This document shows, piece after piece, positions 1 through 4,890 of a DNA stretch of 5,182 nt. Made by a program: the position numbers and the translations under genes. The DNA comes from Devosia sp. (GTDB lineage Bacteria; Pseudomonadota; Alphaproteobacteria; Rhizobiales; Devosiaceae). How positions within the stretch are numbered: position 1 is the stretch's first letter; every line of letters begins with the position of its first letter. The stretch covers positions 1 to 5,182 of the forward strand of contig JAQGKG010000205.1 in assembly GCA_028290245.1 (NCBI GenBank), given 5' to 3'. The notes beneath the pieces are model-generated. The model had not been told where the DNA came from. It saw nothing but the letters and a program-made list of their open reading frames with translations, and did not search any database.

Positions 1-414
1 ACCGGCGGCTGGGTGGCGCTGGCCGTTGCCACCTTGATGGCGACGCCGCTCGCCGTTCTCGTTCCCGAAGCACTGCTGCCGGCCGGCACGGCGTTCCTTG
101 CGGGTACCGCTAGCCTGAGCGCCCTAACGGTGCAGCAATCGCGTCGCCGCCGGATGCGACAACAGGTGACGCTGTGGACCGACCAGCTCGAAGTTGTGAC
201 TACGCAGAGCAAGGGCGAAAGCGTGTTGCGGCGGTTCGCGCCCAAGACGGTGCGGCTGATTCTGGTGCGTGACGAGAACGAAAAGACCATCGCCATACGC
301 CTGCGCAGCGGCAAGGAAGAGCTGGAGATTGGCGCGTTTCTCAGCCCGGAGGATCGGGCGAGCTTTGCCAAGGCGTTTGGCACGGCGCTGCGCAAGGCGC
401 GGCAGGACGCCTGA
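1..414 (+). CDS. DUF2244 domain-containing membrane protein (5' end cut by window)
   Basis: The frame is open from base 1 to a TGA at 412-414, giving 137 visible residues; the true start lies upstream, so the in-frame GTG at 13 is not taken as the start. Visible residues about 4-25 and 27-44 are hydrophobic and look like the two adjacent transmembrane helices of DUF2244 proteins. They are followed by a basic RRRRMR stretch (48-53), which by the positive-inside rule should be cytoplasmic, and then a soluble beta-rich domain. The C-terminal IGAFLSPEDR...FAKAFGTALRKAR pattern (110-133) is the part I recognise as typical of DUF2244. These proteins are usually about 150-170 residues, so perhaps 20-30 residues are missing. 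The biochemical function is unknown. The next gene starts 70 bases downstream on the same strand, so co-transcription with the Ada-like gene is possible but not shown. Confidence 0.8.
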   Translation, partial: TGGWVALAVATLMATPLAVLVPEALLPAGTAFLAGTASLSALTVQQSRRRRMRQQVTLWTDQLEVVTTQSKGESVLRRFAPKTVRLILVRDENEKTIAIRLRSGKEELEIGAFLSPEDRASFAKAFGTALRKARQDA

Positions 415-473
415 GCTGGTGTCAAAACCGGGTCGCAACGGCGGCCGGTGTCCTCTAAGAGTAACCCAAAGCC

Positions 474-479
474 AGGGTG
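474..479 (+). promoter_or_regulatory. Ribosome binding site of the Ada-like gene
   Basis: AGGGTG lies five bases before the ATG at 485. It is a modest Shine-Dalgarno match, but it picks this ATG over the in-frame ATG at 503, which has no purine-rich leader, and over upstream in-frame starts that would overlap the DUF2244 gene extensively. Confidence 0.5.
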
Positions 480-484
480 CTCCG

Positions 485-1354
485 ATGAACCAGATCTTCT
501 GCATGACCCCCGCGACGGATTACGACACCATCCAGGCGGCGATCCGCTATCTGTCCGAGAATGGTCCGGACGTGGCGGACCTGCCGCGTTTTGCCCGGGC
601 GCTGGGACTGACCGAGCGGCAATTGACCGAGCTGTTTCGGCGCTGGTGCGGCTTGAGTCCGAAGAGCTTTGCGCAGGCTGTGGCGCTCGACCATGCCAAG
701 AGCCTGTTGCGCAACCAGGAGAGCGTGCTCGACACCACCTATGAGGTTGGGCTGAGCTCGACGTCGCGGCTGCATGATTTGTTCGTCACCTATGAGGCAA
801 TGCCGCCGGGCGTGTTCCGGGCAGGTGGCGCTGGGTTGGATATGATCTGGGGGGTGGCGCCGTCGCCGTTCGGATTGGCGGTGGTTACGGCCACCGACTA
901 CGGCATGTCAGGTCTTGGGTTTGCCGACGAGACTACCACGGTGCAACAGGCGTTCGAGGACTTGGCCAATCGCTGGCCCAATGCACGCTTTACCCGTGAT
1001 GATGCACGCGTCGCGCCAATGGTGGCGCAGGCATTCGACCCAGCGCATTGGTCGCCCGAACGCCCGGTGCGAGTGGTGCTGATCGGGACGGATTTCGAAG
1101 TGCAGGTGTGGGAGACGTTGCTGAAGATTCCGGTCGGCCGTGCCGCGACCTATCAAAGCGTTGCCAGCCATATCGGGCGCCCGACGGCATCGCGCGCAGT
1201 GGGTGCTGCAGTGGGGAAGAACCCGATTTCGTTCGTGGTGCCGTGCCATCGGGTGGTCGGCACGTCAGGCGCGCTGACTGGCTATCACTGGGGCGTACCG
1301 CGCAAACGGGCGATCTTGGGCTGGGAGGCTGGAGTGATCTCGACGGCGCATTAA
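485..1354 (+). CDS. ada: Ada-like protein: AraC-type HTH plus O6-methylguanine-DNA methyltransferase
   Basis: A 289-residue protein that should remove alkyl groups from O6-alkylguanine (and O4-alkylthymine) by irreversible transfer to its own cysteine. Residues about 15-112 form an AraC-type DNA-binding region: the first helix-turn-helix is around 33-52 (FARALGLTERQLTELF) and the second around 81-102, ending in the AraC-like MPPGVFR. Residues about 120-195 fit the ribonuclease-like N-lobe of Ada/Ogt proteins. Residues 200-285 are the catalytic MGMT domain: SRAVGAAVGKNP (237-247) with the DNA-flipping arginine and hinge Asn246, the VPCHRVV active site (252-258) with Cys254 and His255, and GALTGYHWGVPRKRAIL (262-278) leading to Glu281, which completes the Cys-His-Glu triad. 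E. coli Ada is about 354 residues; the missing part is the N-terminal zinc domain with the phosphotriester-accepting cysteine. Repair activity is therefore well supported. Methylation-triggered activation by the classic route is not expected. The gene converges on gpmA. Confidence 0.93.
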   Translation: MNQIFCMTPATDYDTIQAAIRYLSENGPDVADLPRFARALGLTERQLTELFRRWCGLSPKSFAQAVALDHAKSLLRNQESVLDTTYEVGLSSTSRLHDLFVTYEAMPPGVFRAGGAGLDMIWGVAPSPFGLAVVTATDYGMSGLGFADETTTVQQAFEDLANRWPNARFTRDDARVAPMVAQAFDPAHWSPERPVRVVLIGTDFEVQVWETLLKIPVGRAATYQSVASHIGRPTASRAVGAAVGKNPISFVVPCHRVVGTSGALTGYHWGVPRKRAILGWEAGVISTAH

Positions 1355-1376
1355 AAAGGGCGCCCATGCGGCGCCC
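1353..1376 (-). terminator. Intrinsic terminator of the gpmA operon, overlapping the ada-like stop codon
   Basis: A 7-bp perfect GC stem (1358-1364 with 1370-1376) encloses a 5-base loop. Read on the minus strand it is followed directly by TTTTTAA (1357-1351), the textbook form of a Rho-independent terminator, 27 bases past the gpmA stop. On the plus strand the same stem is followed only by CCCGTTT, so it is a weaker terminator for the Ada-like gene. The U-tract is made by the complement of the AAAAA that follows or overlaps the plus-strand TAA at 1352-1354. Confidence 0.8.
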
Positions 1377-1377
1377 C

Positions 1378-1393
1378 CGTTTCACGTGAATCC
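1378..1393. other. parS-like palindrome (possible ParB-binding site)
   Basis: Positions 1379-1392 read GTTTCACGTGAATC, matching 13 of 14 bases of the parS core GTTTCACGTGAAAC known from many bacteria; against the 16-bp consensus TGTTTCACGTGAAACA it matches 13 of 16. The central TTCACGTGAA (1381-1390) is a perfect 10-bp palindrome. It sits in the non-coding gap between convergent genes, next to the terminator stem. Whether ParB binds it is inference; single-mismatch copies can be weak or inactive, and the distance to oriC or parAB cannot be seen here. Confidence 0.4.
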
Positions 1394-1402
1394 AAGAGAT
1401 CT

Positions 1403-2017
1403 TTAGATCTCGACGCGGCCTTCGAGCTGCCCGTCAGTCCCGATATTATAGATGGTCGGCTGCCCGGTGGCGATTTCGCGCTTCAGGATCTCGTACGGCG
1501 TCAGGCCTTCGATGGACATGACCAAGGCGCGCAGCGAATTGCCGTGCGCGGCGATGAGTACAGTCTTCCCGGCCTTCAGCAGCGGCAGGAGTTCGGCTTC
1601 GTAGTAGGGCAGGGTGCGGGCCGCGGTGTCCTTGAGGCTTTCGCCGCCGGGAGGGGGAACGTCGAAGCTGCGGCGCCAGATCAGCACCTGTTCTTCGCCC
1701 CACTTGGCACGCGCGTCGTCCTTGTTGAGGCCTGAGAGCTCGCCATAGTCGCGTTCGTTGAGCGCGATATTGCGGGTGATGGTAACGTTGAGAATGTCCA
1801 TCTCTTCGAGCATCAGGTCCAGCGTGTGCTGGGCGCGGCGCAGGGCCGAGGTGTAATAAAGGTCGGGGACGATGCCCTTGGCCTTCAGCGCCTGGCCGGT
1901 GGCGCGCGCCTCGCCGATGCCCTGTTCGGTCAGGTTGGGATTGCGCCAACCGGTGAAGAGATTGGAGAGGTTCCATTCGCTCTGGCCGTGGCGAACGAGG
2001 ATCAGGGTACCGGTCAT
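1403..2017 (-). CDS. gpmA: 2,3-bisphosphoglycerate-dependent phosphoglycerate mutase
   Basis: A 204-residue cytosolic enzyme interconverting 3- and 2-phosphoglycerate in glycolysis and gluconeogenesis through a phosphohistidine. The phosphatase-type signature LVRHGQSEWN (7-16) carries the nucleophile His10. FTGWRNPNLTEQG (21-33) is the usual substrate loop, ERDYGELSGLNK (88-99) has the proton donor Glu88, RRSFDVPPPGGESL (115-128) is the conserved lid-side segment, and AAHGNSLRAL (156-165) holds the second catalytic His158. E. coli GpmA is about 250 residues; the shorter form, lacking internal and C-terminal segments, is usual in Alphaproteobacteria and not a truncation. Its ATG overlaps the stop codon of the EVE gene by 4 bases (ATGA), with GGAG at 2028-2025 as Shine-Dalgarno, so it is the last gene of a dapB-EVE-gpmA unit and likely translationally coupled. 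A terminator follows its TAA stop. Confidence 0.97.
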   Translation of the reverse strand: MTGTLILVRHGQSEWNLSNLFTGWRNPNLTEQGIGEARATGQALKAKGIVPDLYYTSALRRAQHTLDLMLEEMDILNVTITRNIALNERDYGELSGLNKDDARAKWGEEQVLIWRRSFDVPPPGGESLKDTAARTLPYYEAELLPLLKAGKTVLIAAHGNSLRALVMSIEGLTPYEILKREIATGQPTIYNIGTDGQLEGRVEI

Positions 2018-2469
2018 TGTTGGTCTCCGAATTGAAAGTGTTGGCCGACGCCCATGGCATCGGCAATGCGGGAAAAGTCGGCAGCGCCGGTCTTGAACAG
2101 CGACTTGCGGAAATACATGCCCCAGTGGCTCTGGTCGGTGACGAACTCTAGCTGTGGCAACAGCAGGTAGATATCGGCCTCCTGAGCATCGAGGTAAGTG
2201 GCGCGACGTTGCCAGGCTTCGGTGCCTGCGCCCATGACACTGGAAGGCTCAGGCTCGCCCTCGGCGATGATACCGATGGCGGTGAAGCGACGCACTGCGT
2301 CTTTGCCGCCCAGCGTTTCGGTGGGCGAATAATAGGCGAAGGCGTCGCCGGGGCGGAGTTGTTTTACCGCGCTGTGCTTGCCGTGGGCGAACATGACGAA
2401 ACCCTGTTGGCGACCGACGCGGACATGCGCGGCCGCTGCCACTCCGATCCAGCAGGTCGGGGTGGCCAT
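2014..2469 (-). CDS. EVE domain-containing protein (UPF0310 family)
   Basis: A 151-residue protein consisting almost entirely of one EVE domain, a PUA/YTH-like fold. Recognisable pieces in order are the N-terminal WIGVAAAAHV (7-16), GFVMFAHGKHSAVKQLRPGD (23-42), YYSP (47-50), FTAIGII (62-68), the acidic/aromatic middle, LEFVTDQSHWGMYFRKSLF (107-125) and the closing DFSRIADAM (131-139). EVE and YTH folds commonly bind modified bases in DNA or RNA through an aromatic cage; what this stand-alone copy binds is unknown. The start ATG lies 5 bases after the dapB stop, with only a weak purine-rich leader (GGGGCT at 2486-2481), so translation probably depends on ribosomes leaving dapB. Its end overlaps gpmA by 4 bases. 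The family call is firm; any role in base-modification sensing, RNA binding or defence is inference. Confidence 0.88.
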   Translation of the reverse strand: MATPTCWIGVAAAAHVRVGRQQGFVMFAHGKHSAVKQLRPGDAFAYYSPTETLGGKDAVRRFTAIGIIAEGEPEPSSVMGAGTEAWQRRATYLDAQEADIYLLLPQLEFVTDQSHWGMYFRKSLFKTGAADFSRIADAMGVGQHFQFGDQQ

Positions 2470-2474
2470 GGCGA

Positions 2475-3302
2475 TCAGAGCCCCAGCACGTCAGTCATAG
2501 CATAAAGACCGGCCGGTTGGCTGGCGGCCCATAGTGCGGCGCGGGCAGCGCCGTTGGCATAGATGGTGCGGTCCTGGGCGCGGTGATTGAGTTCGATGCG
2601 TTCGGACGGGCCGGCGAGGATGACCATGTGGTCGCCGATGACATTGCCGCCGCGCAGGGTGGCAAAGCCGATGGTGCCGGCTTCGCGGGGGCCGGTGTGG
2701 CCGTCGCGTACCGTCACCGCATGATCCTTCAGCGCAATGTGGCGGCCCTTGGCGGCAGCTTCACCCAGCAGAAGTGCCGTGCCGGAGGGGGCATCGACCT
2801 TCTTGTTGTGATGCATTTCGAGGATTTCGATGTCGTAGTCGGCCAGCGCCGCGGCGGCCTTTTCGACGAGGTTGGCGAGGACGACCATGCCCATCGAGAA
2901 ATTGCCGGACTTGACGATGCGGGCGCCGGATTGAGCTGAGGCGGCAATGGCGGCATCATCGTCTTCCGAGCAGCCAGTGGTTCCGACGATGTGGACCAGA
3001 CCCAGCTTGGCGGCCTTTTGCGACAGGGCAACGCTGGCGCCCGGCGCGGTGAAGTCGATGATGGCATCGGCGCCGATCAGGGCCGCGTCGATATCGTCGG
3101 TGATCTTGACGCCGAGTTCCTCGATACCGGCATAGAGGCCCGCGTCGAGACCGATAGCCGGCGATCCCGGCCGATCCACCGCAGCATGCAGCTTGGCGAC
3201 GGCGCCATGCAGCGACAGACCGCCCAGCGCGGCGACGGCGCGAATATTGGCCACGCCCATACGTCCGCCGGCACCCGCCACCACGACCTTGAGATCTGCC
3301 AT
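2475..3302 (-). CDS. dapB: 4-hydroxy-tetrahydrodipicolinate reductase
   Basis: A 275-residue cytosolic enzyme reducing (dehydrated) 4-hydroxy-tetrahydrodipicolinate with NAD(P)H, in the diaminopimelate/lysine pathway that feeds peptidoglycan and protein synthesis. The N-terminal Rossmann nucleotide site is VVVAGAGGRMG (6-16). IIDFTAPGA (81-89) and VGTTG (106-110) line the cofactor pocket, and KSGNFSMGM (131-139) follows. EMHHNKKVDAPSGTAL (162-177) is the family signature, with His164 and Lys168 as catalytic residues and the APSGT loop binding substrate. FATLRGGNVIGDH (213-225) and LNHRAQDRTIYANGA (238-252) are also typical. The length is standard. The ATG at 3302 has GGGAG (3315-3311) eight bases upstream; the ATG at 3306 is out of frame. 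It is the first gene of the dapB-EVE-gpmA unit, with its own promoter at 3328-3356. Confidence 0.98.
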   Translation of the reverse strand: MADLKVVVAGAGGRMGVANIRAVAALGGLSLHGAVAKLHAAVDRPGSPAIGLDAGLYAGIEELGVKITDDIDAALIGADAIIDFTAPGASVALSQKAAKLGLVHIVGTTGCSEDDDAAIAASAQSGARIVKSGNFSMGMVVLANLVEKAAAALADYDIEILEMHHNKKVDAPSGTALLLGEAAAKGRHIALKDHAVTVRDGHTGPREAGTIGFATLRGGNVIGDHMVILAGPSERIELNHRAQDRTIYANGAARAALWAASQPAGLYAMTDVLGL

Positions 3303-3327
3303 GCATCCGTCTCCCTATTGGTTTTTG

Positions 3328-3356
3328 GCTATAGCAGCGCTCAGGGAAAACGCCAA
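3328..3356 (-). promoter_or_regulatory. Sigma70-type promoter of the dapB operon
   Basis: On the minus strand TTGGCG (3356-3351, 4 of 6 to TTGACA) is followed by a 17-base spacer and TATAGC (3333-3328, 4 of 6 to TATAAT). Transcription would start near 3321, leaving a leader of about 20 bases with GGGAG at 3315-3311 before the dapB ATG. The spacing and position fit well; the hexamers are only partial matches, as is usual in Alphaproteobacteria. No attenuator or lysine-riboswitch-sized leader fits in this space. Confidence 0.55.
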
Positions 3357-3408
3357 CAGGTGTGCCCCATTGCCGTCATCATGCTAGGGTGATGTTTGGA
3401 CAGAGACC

Positions 3409-3414
3409 AAGGGA
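3409..3414 (+). promoter_or_regulatory. Ribosome binding site fixing a TTG start for the VOC gene
   Basis: AAGGGA lies six bases before the TTG at 3421. In this frame an upstream stop (TAG at 3385-3387) and the absence of ATG or GTG before residue 35 leave TTG as the only start that keeps the whole first beta-alpha unit of the protein. Confidence 0.65.
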
Positions 3415-3420
3415 CCTGAT

Positions 3421-3771
3421 TTGACCATCACCAACGCGCTGGCCGGTATCGCGGTGGACGACATCAACGAGGCGCTCGACTATTACGAGCGGCTGTTCGG
3501 CCGCCCCGCCGATGCGCGGCCAATGAACGACGTTGCCGAATGGAAACTGCCGGGCGGCGGCTGGGTGCATGTCGCCACCGATGCCGATCGGGCAGGGGCA
3601 TCGAACGTGACGCTGGTGGTGGATGACCTTGCCGAGGAGCTGGGTCGGCTTGGCTTACACGGGCTGACGCCGGTGTCCAAGGCGATGGGGGATTTTTTCA
3701 AGACCGCGAAGTTCCGCGATCCCGATGGCAATCAGATCGTGTTCAGCCAACCGCAGCACGGGACGTATTGA
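3421..3771 (+). CDS. VOC family protein (glyoxalase/bleomycin-resistance fold)
   Basis: A 116-residue protein with the two beta-alpha-beta-beta-beta modules of the vicinal oxygen chelate fold. The first opens with LAGIAVDDINEALDYYERLFGRP (7-29), a typical strand plus helix ending in YYxxLFG, and continues to WKLPGGGWVHV (41-51). The second starts at NVTLVVDDLAEELGRL (62-77) and ends with the family hallmark FRDPDGNQIVFSQ (98-110). The positions that carry metal ligands in glyoxalase I or dioxygenases appear to be Leu7 (usually His) and Val107 (usually Glu), so a metal-dependent enzyme is unlikely by this reading. A ligand-binding or bleomycin-resistance-like role is possible, but the substrate cannot be named. 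Translation starts at TTG with a good Shine-Dalgarno. It is divergent from dapB and stands alone on its strand, with no obvious promoter of good quality in the 118-base gap. Confidence 0.85.
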   Translation: MTITNALAGIAVDDINEALDYYERLFGRPADARPMNDVAEWKLPGGGWVHVATDADRAGASNVTLVVDDLAEELGRLGLHGLTPVSKAMGDFFKTAKFRDPDGNQIVFSQPQHGTY

Positions 3772-3794
3772 GGGGGCAGGATTCTCCCGCCCCT
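3772..3794 (+). terminator. G/C hairpin directly after the VOC gene
   Basis: Positions 3772-3780 pair with 3786-3794 around a 5-base loop (ATTCT), with one A-C mismatch and one G-T pair at the base. It starts at the base after the TGA stop. There is no T run after it on either strand, so it is more likely a transcript-end-stabilising or weak termination structure than a canonical Rho-independent terminator. Confidence 0.35.
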
Positions 3795-3828
3795 GACTCC
3801 ATCCAGAATCTAACCCACCCACGGATCT

Positions 3829-3903
3829 TCCCTCGGGCTTGACCCGAGGACCGCTGAAAGCACGGCACAAGCGGCGAATGGCTCTCGGGTCAAGCCCGAG
3901 GGA
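3829..3903. repeat. Paired palindromic repeat, REP/BIME-like
   Basis: Two copies of a 20-base unit (3829-3848 and 3884-3903) are perfect inverted repeats of each other, separated by 35 bases. Each unit is itself a small hairpin: CCTCGGG/CCCGAGG around CTTGA on the left (3831-3849) and CTCGGG/CCCGAG around TCAAG on the right (3884-3900). The spacer holds a further CCGCT/AGCGG stem (3851-3855 with 3870-3874). From memory, CTCGGG-TCAAG-CCCGAG-type palindromes are common in intergenic DNA of Hyphomicrobiales, which fits dispersed REP elements. It lies between convergent genes (VOC and coaA) and could act as a transcription barrier or 3' end stabiliser for both; no T run follows on either side, so a standard terminator is unlikely. 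Confidence 0.8.
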
Positions 3904-3937
3904 GAAGGGGAAGGAGTAGGGGGAGGGTGAAGAAAGA
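3898..3937 (+). other. Polypurine tract with four G runs
   Basis: Thirty-eight of 40 bases are A or G (the exceptions are T at 3917 and 3928). G runs lie at 3900-3902, 3907-3910, 3919-3923 and 3925-3927, with loops of 4, 8 and 1 bases, close to a G-quadruplex pattern. On the minus strand this becomes a C/T-rich stretch starting two bases after the coaA stop. It overlaps the right arm of the palindromic repeat. Any structural or regulatory role is inference. Confidence 0.45.
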
Positions 3938-3939
3938 CG

Positions 3940-4890
3940 CTAAACCCGCCGCAGCTTCACGTCCTCGATCAGGTGGTTCTTGCCCTTTTTGAGGATCAGG
4001 TCGGCGCGGCCTCGGGTGGGCAGGACGTTGTCGAGCAGGTTGGGGAGGTTGATGGTGCGCCAGACCATTTTGCCGAACTCGCCGGCTTCGGTTTCGCTCA
4101 TTTCGGCGAAGCGGCGGAAGAACGACGTCGGGTCCTTGAAGGCGGTTTCGCGCAGGCGGAAGAAGCGCTCCATGAACCAGGCTTCGAGATCGTCATTGTC
4201 GGCGTCGATATAGATCGAGAAATCGATGAAGTCGGAGGCAAAGAGGATCGGCTTGCCGTCCTTGGGTAGCTCACCCGGCTGCAGGATGTTCAGGCCTTCG
4301 ACAATCAGGATGTCCGGCCGGTCAATGATGACCTGGCTATCCGGCACCACGTCGTAGACCAGATGGGAATAGACCGGCACCTGCATCTGGCCCTTGCCGG
4401 ACTTGATGTCGGAGAGGAACTGCACGAAGCGAGTGCGGTCGTAGCTTTCGGGGAAACCCTTGCGCTCCATGATGCCGCGCTCGGCCAGCACCTTGTTGGA
4501 ATGCAGGAACCCGTCGGTGGTCACCAGGTCGACCTTGGGGCTCGAGGGCCAGCGCTGCAGCAGCGCCTGCAGGATACGAGCCGTGGTGGATTTACCCACC
4601 GCGACCGAGCCGGCGACGCCGATGATAAAGGGCACCTTCTGGTCGGGCGTTTCGAGGAAGCGCGTCGAGACGTTGTGCAGGCCCTGGATGGCCTCCACGT
4701 AAAACGTCAGCAGGCGCGTCAGGGGCAGGTAGGTTTCTTCGGCCTCTTCCAGCGAGATCGGATCGCTCAAGGTGCGCAGCCGGGCGATGTCCTCACGCGT
4801 CAGCGTCATCGGCTCGTCGGCGCGCAGGGCGCCCCACTGGGCCTTGGTGAAGGAGTGATAGGGCGCGAGGACCGGCTTGCGCTTGGCCAT
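3940..4890 (-). CDS. coaA: Type I pantothenate kinase
   Basis: A 316-residue cytosolic kinase that phosphorylates pantothenate with ATP, the first and usually rate-setting step of coenzyme A synthesis. The N-terminal YHSFTKAQWGAL (11-22) is typical of CoaA. The Walker A loop is GVAGSVAVGKST (91-102) with Lys100. VDLVTTDGFLH (120-130) includes the catalytic Asp126, and PVYSHLVYDVVPD (172-184) carries the pantothenate/CoA-contacting Tyr-Ser-His group. DILIVEGLNIL (193-203) is the next conserved strand, and NLPNLLDNVLPTRGRADLIL (281-300) contains the conserved substrate-binding Asn281. The length equals the E. coli enzyme (316), so it is complete. Type I enzymes are inhibited by CoA; the residues involved look intact. 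The ATG shares one base with the hisE stop (TGATG) and lacks a clear Shine-Dalgarno, so translation is probably coupled to hisE. Confidence 0.98.
   Translation of the reverse strand: MAKRKPVLAPYHSFTKAQWGALRADEPMTLTREDIARLRTLSDPISLEEAEETYLPLTRLLTFYVEAIQGLHNVSTRFLETPDQKVPFIIGVAGSVAVGKSTTARILQALLQRWPSSPKVDLVTTDGFLHSNKVLAERGIMERKGFPESYDRTRFVQFLSDIKSGKGQMQVPVYSHLVYDVVPDSQVIIDRPDILIVEGLNILQPGELPKDGKPILFASDFIDFSIYIDADNDDLEAWFMERFFRLRETAFKDPTSFFRRFAEMSETEAGEFGKMVWRTINLPNLLDNVLPTRGRADLILKKGKNHLIEDVKLRRV

Noticed and set aside
269..484. N-terminal extension of the Ada-like gene from an upstream start
   Set aside because: The extension is Arg-rich, has no Ada zinc-cysteine pattern and overlaps the DUF2244 gene by more than 140 bases; the ATG at 485 has its own Shine-Dalgarno.
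1396..1411. Palindrome GAGATCT-TT-AGATCTC around the gpmA stop codon
   Set aside because: The 2-base loop is too tight for a normal RNA hairpin, half the palindrome is coding, and a proper terminator lies just beyond it.
1446..2066. Minus-strand open frame of 206 codons over gpmA and the EVE gene end
   Set aside because: It is a shifted frame of gpmA with a low-complexity Arg/Pro/Ala-rich product; the correct frame carries all mutase motifs.
3361..3390. Possible plus-strand promoter for the VOC gene (TGTGCC, 18-base spacer, TAGGGT)
   Set aside because: Each hexamer matches the consensus at only about half of its positions; no better than chance in this gap.
3303..3420. Lysine riboswitch or attenuator before dapB
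   Set aside because: The predicted leader is only about 20 bases long and contains no peptide or stem set.
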